Shown: piece by piece, positions 41,572 to 49,935 of the stretch | Position numbering within the stretch: the first letter of the stretch is position 1 | Layout: each line of letters opens with the position of its first letter | DNA from: Roseinatronobacter thiooxidans | Lineage (GTDB): Bacteria; Pseudomonadota; Alphaproteobacteria; Rhodobacterales; Rhodobacteraceae | DNA: 64,000 nt | Reading direction: 5' to 3' | Assembly (NCBI RefSeq): GCF_001870675.1 | Contig: NZ_MEHT01000018.1 | Location: 62,001-126,000, forward strand | Position numbers and translations under genes: made by a program | The notes under the pieces: generated by a model | Told to the model about the DNA's origin: nothing | Databases searched by the model: none | What the model saw: the letters and a program-made list of their open reading frames with translations, nothing else

Positions 41572-42966
41572 TCAGAAATGGATCGCGCGCCCGTAAGCGT
41601 CCAGCACGGATTCATGCATCATCTCGCTCAATGTCGGGTGCGGGAAGACTGTGTTCATCAGGTCTTCTTCTGTCGTCTCCAGCTGGCGGCCCACGACATA
41701 GCCCTGTATCAACTCGGTCACTTCCGCGCCCACCATATGCGCGCCCAGCAATTCGCCGGTTTTCGCGTCAAAGACGGTCTTGATCATCCCTTCCGGCTCG
41801 CCCAATGCAATCGCCTTGCCATTACCGATAAAGGGGAAGCGGCCCACTTTCACGCTATAGCCCGCCTCTTTCGCCTTGGCCTCGGTCAGTCCGACGCTGG
41901 CCACTTGCGGGTGGCAATAGGTGCAACCGGCGATATTTGCAGGGTCCACCGCATGCGGGTGTCCGCCCGCGATCAACTCGGCCACCATCACGCCCTCATG
42001 GCTGGCTTTATGGGCCAGCCATGGGCCATTGGTCGCGTCACCAATAACAAACAACCCGTCAACGCCTGTGCGGCAATATTCATCCGTCACCACGAAAGAG
42101 CGGTCGATCTTCGCGCCCAGCTCTTCCAGCCCCAGCCCTTCGGTATTGGCCACAATGCCCACAGCCGAAATCACCGTGTCGAACTCATGCTGCTCGATTT
42201 TGCCGCCGCGTTCAATATGCGCGGTCACTTTGGGGGCTGCGCGGTCCAGCTTCTTGACCATGGATTTCTCCATGATCTTCATGCCCTGCTTTTCAAACTG
42301 CTTCTTGGCGAAAGCGCTGATCTCGGCATCTTCGACCGGCAAAATCCGGTCCAGCACCTCAACTACTGTCACATCCGCGCCCAGAGTGTTGAAGAAACTG
42401 GCAAATTCAATGCCAATCGCACCTGACCCGATAACCAACAACTTCTTTGGCATCCGCTTGGGTTGCAGCGCATGGCGGTAGGTCCAGACCAGATCGCCAT
42501 CTGCCTCCAGCCCCGGCAATTCGCGTGCGCGCGCGCCGGTTGCCAGAATGATATTGGGCGCGCTCAACTCTTCGCTGCCCTTCTCTGTGGTGACCGTGAC
42601 TTTGCCCTTGCCCGCAAGCTTGGCGCTGCCCATCACAACTGTGATCTTGTTCTTCTTCATCAGATGGCCAATCCCACCCGAGAGCTGGCCCGCCACCTTG
42701 CGCGAGCGTTTGACCACTGCATCCAGATCAAACCCGATCTTGTCTGCCGTCAGGCCAAATTCCTTGGCGCGGTGCATCAGGTGGAACACTTCGGCAGAGC
42801 GCAGCAGCGCTTTGGTGGGAATACAGCCCCAGTTCAGGCAGATGCCGCCCAAATTCTCGCGTTCAACTATCGCAACCGATTTTCCAAGCTGGGCTGCGCG
42901 GATGGCAGCCACATAGCCCCCCGGCCCTGCCCCGATTACAATAATGTCAAACGATTTGGCAGCCAT
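41572..42966 (-). CDS. lpdA: Dihydrolipoamide dehydrogenase
   Basis: FAD disulfide oxidoreductase (E3) of 2-oxoacid dehydrogenase complexes. FAD motif IGAGPGGYVAAIRAAQLG at about 11-28; redox-active cysteines in GGICLNWGCIPTKALL (about 40-55); NAD motif VIGSGAIGIEFASFFNTLG; C-terminal HPTLSEMMHES carries the catalytic histidine. 464 residues, GGAGG before ATG 42966. No E1 or E2 gene is adjacent inside the window; those may be upstream in another location. Confidence 0.95.
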   Translation of the reverse strand: MAAKSFDIIVIGAGPGGYVAAIRAAQLGKSVAIVERENLGGICLNWGCIPTKALLRSAEVFHLMHRAKEFGLTADKIGFDLDAVVKRSRKVAGQLSGGIGHLMKKNKITVVMGSAKLAGKGKVTVTTEKGSEELSAPNIILATGARARELPGLEADGDLVWTYRHALQPKRMPKKLLVIGSGAIGIEFASFFNTLGADVTVVEVLDRILPVEDAEISAFAKKQFEKQGMKIMEKSMVKKLDRAAPKVTAHIERGGKIEQHEFDTVISAVGIVANTEGLGLEELGAKIDRSFVVTDEYCRTGVDGLFVIGDATNGPWLAHKASHEGVMVAELIAGGHPHAVDPANIAGCTYCHPQVASVGLTEAKAKEAGYSVKVGRFPFIGNGKAIALGEPEGMIKTVFDAKTGELLGAHMVGAEVTELIQGYVVGRQLETTEEDLMNTVFPHPTLSEMMHESVLDAYGRAIHF

Positions 42967-43088
42967 GCGATATCCTCCCGTCGCGTCTTGCTAGAATATA
43001 GTTTGGCATTAAACTATTTTCCGGATTCCCGCAACGCAGAGTATGAAAGCCCGCCATGCACGCAGCGCATGGCAGACACTGGCCACAA

Positions 43089-43667
43089 TCAGGCGGCTTG
43101 CTGCAATTCCTGCAAGGCCGCGCCATAGCCGCCATCATCCAGAAAAACCTGCTCTGCCTTGGTGGTATCGCGCCCCAAAGCGTCATTGCGATAAGGGAAG
43201 CGGCCAAATTTGCGGATCACAGCGCGATGCGCGCGCGCATGCAGCAGGTTGCTCGCGCCAGTCTCGGGCATGTGCAACAGGAACATGCGCACTGCGCGGT
43301 CCTGGTCCATCTGGCTTTCGGAATGCATCAGCGGCAGGTAGAAAAACTGTCGCTGCGGCTCTGGTGTCTGGCAGTCAAAGCCCAGGTGGCACCCGCGCGC
43401 AGCCACGCGCCGCGCCAGATCATCTGTTGCGAATGCGCGCGCATCGCCGCGAAACATGTTGCGGGGAAACTGGTCTGTCACAATGATGAAAGCAAGCGCC
43501 CCGCGTGCACAAGAGGTCCAGCGCTCCAGCCGCCCCGCTCTGGCTTTTTCCCAAAGCGGCTCGAAGCGCGCGCGGATGCGCGCGTCCAGCGCGTCATCCA
43601 TCGCATACCATCCGTTTGGTCCAACCTCGTCCACCCAGAAAGAGATCACTTCATCGACCGTTGACAT
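43089..43667 (-). CDS. DUF924 family protein
   Basis: All-helical, TPR-like family of unknown function. VISFWVDEVGPNGWYAMDDALDARI at the N-terminus, IIVTDQFPRNMFRGDARAFATD in the middle (the family signature) and FFYLPLMHSESQMDQDRAV are visible. I start at ATG 43667 (MSTVDEV), 192 residues, with AGG ahead of it. ATG 43691 is possible, but that codon sits in the centre of an 18 bp perfect palindrome that looks like an operator. Stands alone between lpdA and an MFS gene, both also leftward. Confidence 0.85.
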   Translation of the reverse strand: MSTVDEVISFWVDEVGPNGWYAMDDALDARIRARFEPLWEKARAGRLERWTSCARGALAFIIVTDQFPRNMFRGDARAFATDDLARRVAARGCHLGFDCQTPEPQRQFFYLPLMHSESQMDQDRAVRMFLLHMPETGASNLLHARAHRAVIRKFGRFPYRNDALGRDTTKAEQVFLDDGGYGAALQELQQAA

Positions 43668-43681
43668 ATCCTGCACCTGAA

Positions 43682-43699
43682 TTTGTTTCATGAAACAAA
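43682..43699. promoter_or_regulatory. 18 bp perfect palindrome upstream of the DUF924 gene
   Basis: TTTGTTTCATGAAACAAA is a perfect inverted repeat of 9 + 9 bp with no loop, 15-32 bp upstream of the preferred DUF924 start. It has the form of a dimeric repressor operator; the regulator is not identifiable from the window. Confidence 0.6.
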
Positions 43700-43782
43700 G
43701 GTGACAGTCTTTCGGCATGCGCACAAGTTTTTTGCAGTAACACCCGCTTGAGCGCGCAAATCATTGCCAAAATACAACTTGT

Positions 43783-45030
43783 TCAGCTGGCATCTGCCTG
43801 CTGCTCGGTCAGTTCGGTATAGACGCCTTCCACTGTTGCCGCCGACACAACAGGCGAGACTGCCGCGAACGGGCCGCTTTCCGCGACAGGAATAGAGGGG
43901 CGCTGCGTCATGCGCCAGATGGCATAGATCACCAGCATCATCATCAACACGATGATGAACAGGAAAAACCCGGATGGCCCGATCACCCCCATCAGCCAAC
44001 CGATGATCAACGGCCCAAGGATCGCCCCCACCCCGTTGACGAACAGCAACCCGCCAGAGGCCGCGGCCATCTGGTCGGTTTCCAGATAGTCGTTGGTATA
44101 GGCCACCAACAGCGAATAAAGCGGGTTGGAAATGCCGCCGATAATCAGCGCAACACCGACCAACCAGATAAAGCTAAGGTCAAACAGCACCGCCAGCGAA
44201 CCGCCTGCCACACCGATCAAGGACACAATCACCAGCAATTTCCGTCTGTCCATCCGGTCGGACAGCCAGCCAATCGGGTATTGGAACACCAGCCCCCCGA
44301 AATAGATCGCGCCTGTGAAGATCGAGATTTCCAGAATGCTCAGCCCCGCTTCGGTGCCCCAGACTGCGGTCATGCCGAACATGGCCGCAAACACCCCCCC
44401 CATCAGGAACGTGCCCACAACCCCAAGCGGCGAGACGCCATAAAGTTCGCGGATGGTCATGGACCGTGTTGTTCCGAAAACGGGCGCAGGGCTGACCGAT
44501 AGCAGAATAGGTGCGAAGGCCAGTGACACCAGCACGGAAGGAATAACAAACAGCAAATATCCGGCAGGGTCCGCAAAGTTGATCAGCGCCTGCGCCGCAA
44601 TGATGCCCAGCATTTGCACGATCATATACAGCGACAGCGCCTGCCCGCGGTTTTCATTGCTGGCGGTGTTGTTCAGCCAGCTTTCTGCCGTGACATAGAC
44701 GCCAGAGAAGCAAAACCCGATCAGCACGCGCAGCAGCGCCCAGACAATCCAGTCAGGGATCGCCGCATACAGGATCAGCACCGCCGATATCAGCGAGCCA
44801 AGCGCCGCGAACACCCGCACATGGCCCACACGGCGAATCATCTCGGGCGCCATGCGAGAGCCGAACAGGAAGCCTGCGAAATAGGCCGACATCACCACCG
44901 ACATCTGAAAGGTCGAAAACCCCTCGATCGCGCCACGAATCCCCAGCAACGTGCCCTGCACGCCATTGCCGACCATCAGGAACATCATGCCCAGCAACAA
45001 GGCCCATGACGCGGTGAATACTTTGAACAT
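43783..45030 (-). CDS. MFS transporter, YcaD/sugar-phosphate-like
   Basis: Major facilitator membrane protein of 415 residues with 12 hydrophobic segments. SAYFAGFLFGSRMAPEMIRRVGHVRVFAALG contains the loop 2-3 signature, and QYPIGWLSDRMDRRKLLV the loop 8-9 copy. The family resembles YcaD-type transporters. Substrate unknown. The C-terminal tail of about 40 residues is alanine- and valine-rich. It lies 109 bp downstream of queA in the same direction. Confidence 0.85.
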   Translation of the reverse strand: MFKVFTASWALLLGMMFLMVGNGVQGTLLGIRGAIEGFSTFQMSVVMSAYFAGFLFGSRMAPEMIRRVGHVRVFAALGSLISAVLILYAAIPDWIVWALLRVLIGFCFSGVYVTAESWLNNTASNENRGQALSLYMIVQMLGIIAAQALINFADPAGYLLFVIPSVLVSLAFAPILLSVSPAPVFGTTRSMTIRELYGVSPLGVVGTFLMGGVFAAMFGMTAVWGTEAGLSILEISIFTGAIYFGGLVFQYPIGWLSDRMDRRKLLVIVSLIGVAGGSLAVLFDLSFIWLVGVALIIGGISNPLYSLLVAYTNDYLETDQMAAASGGLLFVNGVGAILGPLIIGWLMGVIGPSGFFLFIIVLMMMLVIYAIWRMTQRPSIPVAESGPFAAVSPVVSAATVEGVYTELTEQQADAS

Positions 45031-45139
45031 CTGTGGTCCTGTGGCTGAAGGTCGGCAGGCGGGCGGTTACGCGGCAGACCACCATCTACGCTGAAAGAGG
45101 TTGCGAAGATATGACATAAGCGACCTGTGCGCGTCGCGC

Positions 45140-46189
45140 TTAGGGTATCAGCAGAGACGAGTCGCCGTAAGAGAAGAAGCGGTACCGCGCGGCAATCGCA
45201 TGGGCGTAGATTTCCATGACCTGTTCGCGCCCCATAAGCGCCGAGACCAGCATCATCAGCGTGGATTTCGGCAAGTGGAAATTGGTCATCAGCCCGTCAG
45301 CAAGCTGGAAGCTGAAACCGGGCGTGATGAAAATATCGGTTTTGCCGGTCCAGGGGCCAATCTGGCCGGCGCCCGTGGCGGCGGTTTCGATCAGCCGCAA
45401 TGCCGTGGTGCCAACGGGTATAATCCGCCCCCCCGCCTTGCGGGCCGCCATGATCTGCGCAGCCGCCTGTTCTGTCACCTGCCCCCATTCGGCATGCATC
45501 TTGTGATCGCGGACATCATCGACCTTGACCGGCAAAAAAGTGCCCGCGCCCACATGCAAGGTAACCTCGCAAAACGCGACCCCCATGTCACGCAACTGCG
45601 CCATCAGCGCTGTATCGAAATGCAGCGATGCCGTGGGGGCAGCCACGGCACCCGCGTTGCGGGCGAAAACGGTCTGGTAATCTTCGCGGTCCTGCGCATC
45701 GGCGGCACGACGACCGGCGATATAGGGCGGCAAGGGCATCTGCCCCGCCGCATCCAGCGCGGTGTCGAAATCATCCCCTTCCAGATTGAAGCGCAAGATC
45801 ACATCTTCTGCATGACGGGCGACGACGACTGCGCGCAGCGCATCTGTAAAAAAAATCTCTTCGCCCTGCGCCAGTTTGCGCAAGGGTTTGGCCAGCGCGC
45901 GCCAGCTTCCGTCTGGTTGCGGCTCGATCAATGTGATCTCGATCTTGGCGCTGACTGGCCCTTGGGCACTGTCGCGGTGGCGCTGCCCTGTCAGGCGGGC
46001 GGGAAGAACCTTGGTGGTGTTGATCACCAGCAGATCGCCCGCGCGCAAAATATCGGGCAGATCGGCCACCTGCCTGTCGGCAATGGTCTTGCCCTGCGCC
46101 AGCAGCAGACGCGCCGCGCGGCGCGGGCGCACGGGGCGGGTTGCGATCAGGTCTTCCGGCAGGTCAAAATCGAAATCCGACAGTTTCAT
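45140..46189 (-). CDS. queA: S-adenosylmethionine:tRNA ribosyltransferase-isomerase
   Basis: Penultimate enzyme of queuosine synthesis, moving the ribosyl part of SAM to preQ1 in tRNA. N-terminus [29 protein letters not shown], then [27 protein letters not shown] and [11 protein letters not shown] are all family motifs. 349 residues, normal length. Divergent from bcp across 96 bp. Confidence 0.96.
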   Translation of the reverse strand: MKLSDFDFDLPEDLIATRPVRPRRAARLLLAQGKTIADRQVADLPDILRAGDLLVINTTKVLPARLTGQRHRDSAQGPVSAKIEITLIEPQPDGSWRALAKPLRKLAQGEEIFFTDALRAVVVARHAEDVILRFNLEGDDFDTALDAAGQMPLPPYIAGRRAADAQDREDYQTVFARNAGAVAAPTASLHFDTALMAQLRDMGVAFCEVTLHVGAGTFLPVKVDDVRDHKMHAEWGQVTEQAAAQIMAARKAGGRIIPVGTTALRLIETAATGAGQIGPWTGKTDIFITPGFSFQLADGLMTNFHLPKSTLMMLVSALMGREQVMEIYAHAIAARYRFFSYGDSSLLIP

Positions 46190-46285
46190 CGGCGGCCCCT
46201 TTTGCGCAAATCTCTGGCGGCCCCTTTAACTTGGCCGCCAACTCGCTACAACACTGGGCAACGCAGTCGTGACACGGAGAGTAGA

Positions 46286-46747
46286 ATGACACAGATTGGC
46301 GAGAATGCCCCCGATTTCACCCTGCCCCGCGATGGGGGCGGCGACGTGACCCTTTCGGCGCTGAAGCCGTCCAAGGTGGTGCTGTATTTCTACCCGCGCG
46401 ACGACACGCCGGGCTGCACCACCGAAGCGATGGAATTCACCGCCTTGATCGCCGAGTTCGAGGCGGCAGGCGCCAAAGTGATCGGCATTTCCAAAGACAC
46501 CGTTGCCAAGCATGACAAATTCGTCGCCAAGCATGGCTTGGGCGTGATCCTTGCATCAGATGCCGAAGGCGATGTGTGCGAACGCTACGGCGTCTGGGTC
46601 GAGAAGAACATGTATGGCAAGGTCTCGATGGGGATCGAGCGGGCGAGTTTTCTGATTGATGGCGAAGGGCGCGTGGCGCAGGTCTGGCGCAAGGTCAAAG
46701 CCGCAGGCCACGCCGCCACAGTGCTGGAAGCCGTGCGCGCCCTATGA
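46286..46747 (+). CDS. bcp: Thioredoxin-dependent peroxiredoxin (Bcp/PrxQ)
   Basis: Reduces hydrogen peroxide and organic peroxides. The peroxidatic cysteine is in YFYPRDDTPGCTTEAMEF (about Cys46); the second cysteine common in atypical 2-Cys forms five residues later is absent, so it may work as a 1-Cys enzyme or with a partner. 153 residues from ATG 46286 (MTQIGENAPDFTLP). The stop overlaps the start of the DUF455 gene by 4 bp. The open frame reaching left over queA is only shadow. Confidence 0.93.
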   Translation: MTQIGENAPDFTLPRDGGGDVTLSALKPSKVVLYFYPRDDTPGCTTEAMEFTALIAEFEAAGAKVIGISKDTVAKHDKFVAKHGLGVILASDAEGDVCERYGVWVEKNMYGKVSMGIERASFLIDGEGRVAQVWRKVKAAGHAATVLEAVRAL

Positions 46748-47556
46748 CCCCAAGCTTGCGCGATATGGCTGTCGAGGTGCTCTGCACTGCGGACGGGCGC
46801 GACAAAACCGCCCTTTCGCGCAAGCATGCGGCAAGCTGGTTTGCCGCGCGCAAGGCGGGCGCGCCCCTGGCCATCGGGCAATGCACCCCGCCAGACCGGC
46901 CTGCCCGCCCCGCGCAGCCCGAATTGCTGGACCCGCGCGATGTACCACGCCGCCGCCCCGGCAGCCCGGAAGGGCGCGCCGCGATTTTGCACGCAATTGC
47001 ACATATCGAACTTAACGCGGTCGATCTGCATTGGGATCTGGTCGCGCGGTTTCACGATATTGATATGCCGCTGGGGTTCTTCGATGACTGGGTCAAGGCG
47101 GCAGATGAAGAGTCAAACCACTTCAACCTGATCTGCGATTGTCTGGAACGCTTGGGCAGCCATTACGGCGCGTTGCCCGCACATGCAGGCATGTGGCGCG
47201 CGGCAGAAGATACCGCAGCCGATATTCTGGGCAGGCTGGCCGTTGTGCCCATGGTGCTGGAAGCGCGCGGTCTGGATGTGACCCCCGGCATGATCAAGAT
47301 ATTCAAACAAGCGCGCGAAGATCACACCGTTGCCGCCCTGGAGGTGATCTATGCTGAAGAAGTCGGGCATGTTGCCTATGGGTCCAAGTGGTTCAACTTC
47401 CTGTGCGGGCGGCAGGGGCTGGACCCGCAGCCGGTGTTTCTGGACCTTGTGCGCCGCTATTTCCACAGCACATTGAAGCCGCCCTTCAATGAAGAAAAAC
47501 GCGCGCAAGCGGGTTTGCCGCCCGATTTTTACTGGCCTTTGACCGAACCCGCATAG
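46744..47556 (+). CDS. DUF455 family ferritin-like protein
   Basis: Predicted ferritin-like four-helix protein of unknown function, 270 residues. Metal-ligand-like residues appear in AHIELNAVDLHWDL, ADEESNHFNLI, VLEARGLD and VIYAEEVGHV, the E/ExxH pattern of di-iron carriers. ATGA overlap with bcp suggests a joint role in peroxide or iron stress (inference). Confidence 0.88.
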   Translation: MTPSLRDMAVEVLCTADGRDKTALSRKHAASWFAARKAGAPLAIGQCTPPDRPARPAQPELLDPRDVPRRRPGSPEGRAAILHAIAHIELNAVDLHWDLVARFHDIDMPLGFFDDWVKAADEESNHFNLICDCLERLGSHYGALPAHAGMWRAAEDTAADILGRLAVVPMVLEARGLDVTPGMIKIFKQAREDHTVAALEVIYAEEVGHVAYGSKWFNFLCGRQGLDPQPVFLDLVRRYFHSTLKPPFNEEKRAQAGLPPDFYWPLTEPA

Positions 47557-47845
47557 GCCCCACGGCTAAGCATCACCGAAAACCACGCCCCGCGATTGGC
47601 GGAAAAGTGCTATTTCCAACGCGAAACCGCATGAATTCCATCTGCTATCGGCAAGAAATTGCTGATATTGCGCGTGACAGGCATGGCGACACTGTCAGAG
47701 TGAATTAACACATTGCCCCCTTGGCCTGCGCCCCTTAACAGGATTGAGGGTGCGGTGGTGAATATGTATCCCTGCTGAGTGAGTGAATGTTTCCTTATGC
47801 CAGATGCACCCCAAGCCAGAAATAGCGGATAACAGGACGATTGCT

Positions 47846-49189
47846 TTGAAACGACTACTCGTTCGCGTAAATCAGCGACTGGAGCGCCAGTTTCCCGAAC
47901 AGCGCCTCTTCTTGCGGTCCAACAACTCGACACGCTTTGTGCGCCTTCGACCCGCCTCTCAGGCGGTGGGGTTTGCATCGGTCGCTGTGTTCTTTGCATG
48001 GGGGGTTATCGCAACCTCGATCTTGCTGATGGATGTGATCGGGTCTGGCACATTGCGCGATCAGGCCTTGCGAGAGCAGGCGAATTACGAACAGCGCCTG
48101 AACCAGCTTGCCAATGAACGTGATGCACGCGCCCGCGAAACCGAAACCGCGCAGGCCAGATTCTCCGAAGCGATGGAGCGCATCTCGGAAATGCAGATGC
48201 AATTGCTGGCCTCGGAAGAACGCAGGCTGGAACTGGAAACCGGAATCGACGCGATCCACAGCACCATTGGCCGTGTAACGCGAGAGCGTGATGATGCCCG
48301 CGCGCGCCTTGCTGAAGTGACGCGCACCCTGGAAGCGGAAACCGGCTCGACCCGCACCGCCGCCGACCGCAGCCGCGACAATGAACAGATGCTGGATTAT
48401 CTGCTGGCCGCGATGGACCGCGCCTCGCATGTGACGCATGACCTGAATGTAAGCGCAGAGCAGGCAGCAAATCAGGCCCGCCATCTGGCCATGGAAAACG
48501 CCCTGCTGAAAGATCGCAATCACATGATCTTCAGCCAGCTTGAAGAAGCGCTGGATGCCGTTGTCGCCCCGCTAGAGCGCGTGTTCAACAGTGCAGGCGT
48601 GTCGCCCGACCAGATTCGCAGGCTTGTGCGCCAAGGCGCGTCTTCGCAAACCGCCTCGCTGCGCCCCATCGCCATTTCAACCTCGGGCACGCTGGGGCCA
48701 AGTCAGGACATCGCGCGCGCGAATGCCATTCTGGACCGGATGGCCGATGTGAACGCCTATCGCCAAGGGGTAGACCGCTTGCCTGTCGCCCGTCCTGTAA
48801 GTGCAGGAAGTGTGCGCGAGACGTCAGGTTTCGGCATGCGCCGCCACCCGCTGACAGGGCGCAATACCATGCATAACGGTCTGGACTGGGCTGGCCCGCG
48901 CGGCACTGCGATTCTTGCATCCGGCGAAGGCGTGGTCAAAACCGCAGAGCGTCAGCGCGGCTATGGCAACATCGTCGTGATCCAGCATGATTTCGGAATC
49001 GAGACCTATTACGCGCATTTGAACTCTATCGATGTCAAGGCAGGACAAAGGGTCTCGCGCGGGCAGCGTATTGGTGGTATGGGCACTACTGGTGCGTCGA
49101 CCGGGGTGCACCTGCACTATGAGGTGCGCGTCAACGGTCGGCCTGTGAATCCTGTTACATATATAAGGGCTGGACAGCATGTTTTCTAA
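47846..49189 (+). CDS. M23 family metallopeptidase with coiled-coil N-terminal region
   Basis: Cell-envelope endopeptidase. Order: short cytoplasmic N-terminus, one transmembrane helix (about residues 34-58, AVGFASVAVFFAWGVIATSILLMDV), a long coiled coil (about 70-190) and a C-terminal LytM/M23 domain with zinc-ligand motifs HNGLDWAGPRG and HLHYEVRVNGRPVNP. Start: TTG 47846 has AGGA 8 nt upstream and gives a typical N-terminus (MKRLLVRVNQRLERQFPEQ); ATG 47804 and GTG 47783 lie further up without ribosome sites. 447 residues. The stop overlaps the bactofilin gene by 11 bp. The 289 bp before it show no other gene. Confidence 0.85.
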   Translation: MKRLLVRVNQRLERQFPEQRLFLRSNNSTRFVRLRPASQAVGFASVAVFFAWGVIATSILLMDVIGSGTLRDQALREQANYEQRLNQLANERDARARETETAQARFSEAMERISEMQMQLLASEERRLELETGIDAIHSTIGRVTRERDDARARLAEVTRTLEAETGSTRTAADRSRDNEQMLDYLLAAMDRASHVTHDLNVSAEQAANQARHLAMENALLKDRNHMIFSQLEEALDAVVAPLERVFNSAGVSPDQIRRLVRQGASSQTASLRPIAISTSGTLGPSQDIARANAILDRMADVNAYRQGVDRLPVARPVSAGSVRETSGFGMRRHPLTGRNTMHNGLDWAGPRGTAILASGEGVVKTAERQRGYGNIVVIQHDFGIETYYAHLNSIDVKAGQRVSRGQRIGGMGTTGASTGVHLHYEVRVNGRPVNPVTYIRAGQHVF

Positions 49190-49772
49190 GAGTCGTATCA
49201 ATGAACCCGGCCCCAAAGCCGAAGCAGAGCAAGCACCTGCGAAAAGCGCCGAATCGACGCCGTCGTTCCTGCGTCAGGGCGGTGCGGACACCTCTGCCAG
49301 CCATGTGACCAAGTCCAAGCCTGCAGCGTCGGTCATGGCATCTGACCTGACCATCACAGGCAATCTGAAGACAACCGGCGATGTGGTCATCGAAGGCATC
49401 GTAGATGGCGACATCCGCGCGCATCTGCTGACCGTGGGCGAGACTGCGACGATTCGCGGCGAGATTGTGGCTGATGACATTGTCATCAATGGTCGCGTGA
49501 TTGGCCGTGTGCGCGGGTTGAAAGTGCGCCTGACCTCTTCTGCGCAGGTCGAAGGCGACATCATCCACAAGACAATCGCCATCGAATCGGGCGCGCATTT
49601 TGAAGGCTCGGTTCAGCGGCAAGATGATCCGCTGCAAACCAGCCGTGCCGCCAGCGCCCCTGCCAAAGAACCAGAGGCCAAGCCAGCGCAGCAAACTTAC
49701 CAGCAGCAACGCCCCGAGGCATCGGACGCAGTGCGCAAGGCCGCTGAAGCAAAGAAATCTGTTCAGTCCTGA
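49179..49772 (+). CDS. Bactofilin
   Basis: Cytoskeletal polymer-forming protein (DUF583). The central right-handed beta-helix core at about residues 53-145 shows regular short beta repeats (DLTITGNLKTTGDVVIEGIVDGDIRAHLLTVGE and on). Flanked by disordered proline, alanine and glutamate-rich ends. 197 residues. It overlaps the M23 peptidase gene; M23-bactofilin pairs are known to control local wall shape, for example in Helicobacter and Caulobacter relatives. Confidence 0.92.
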   Translation: MFSKSRINEPGPKAEAEQAPAKSAESTPSFLRQGGADTSASHVTKSKPAASVMASDLTITGNLKTTGDVVIEGIVDGDIRAHLLTVGETATIRGEIVADDIVINGRVIGRVRGLKVRLTSSAQVEGDIIHKTIAIESGAHFEGSVQRQDDPLQTSRAASAPAKEPEAKPAQQTYQQQRPEASDAVRKAAEAKKSVQS

Positions 49773-49799
49773 ACATCTGCCGACATGACAGCCCTGCCC

Positions 49800-49827
49800 A
49801 GAGCCGCGCATCAAGCGCGGCTCTTTT
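49800..49827 (+). terminator. Intrinsic terminator after bactofilin
   Basis: Ten bp stem AGAGCCGCGC / GCGCGGCTCT, loop ATCAA, followed by TTTC; 28 bp after the bactofilin stop. Confidence 0.85.
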
Positions 49828-49888
49828 CATATCATGCCCTGCGCCGCGCTTGTGGATTGAGCGGAAACAGACTGTGCCCCAACGCAAA

Positions 49889-49912
49889 CGCCCCGGCCAA
49901 AAGGCCGGGGCG
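49889..49912 (-). terminator. Hairpin after icd, probable terminator
   Basis: CGCCCCGGCC / GGCCGGGGCG stem with AAAA loop; on the minus strand it is followed by TTTGCGTT, 24 bp after the icd stop. Confidence 0.7.
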
Positions 49913-49935
49913 CGTCAATTTCTCTTTCACCGCTT

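Noticed and set aside
45101-46285. A 548 codon frame that would join a long N-terminal part to the peroxiredoxin.
   Set aside because: The extension is antisense to queA, which has clear family motifs on the other strand. Bcp has its normal start at 46286.
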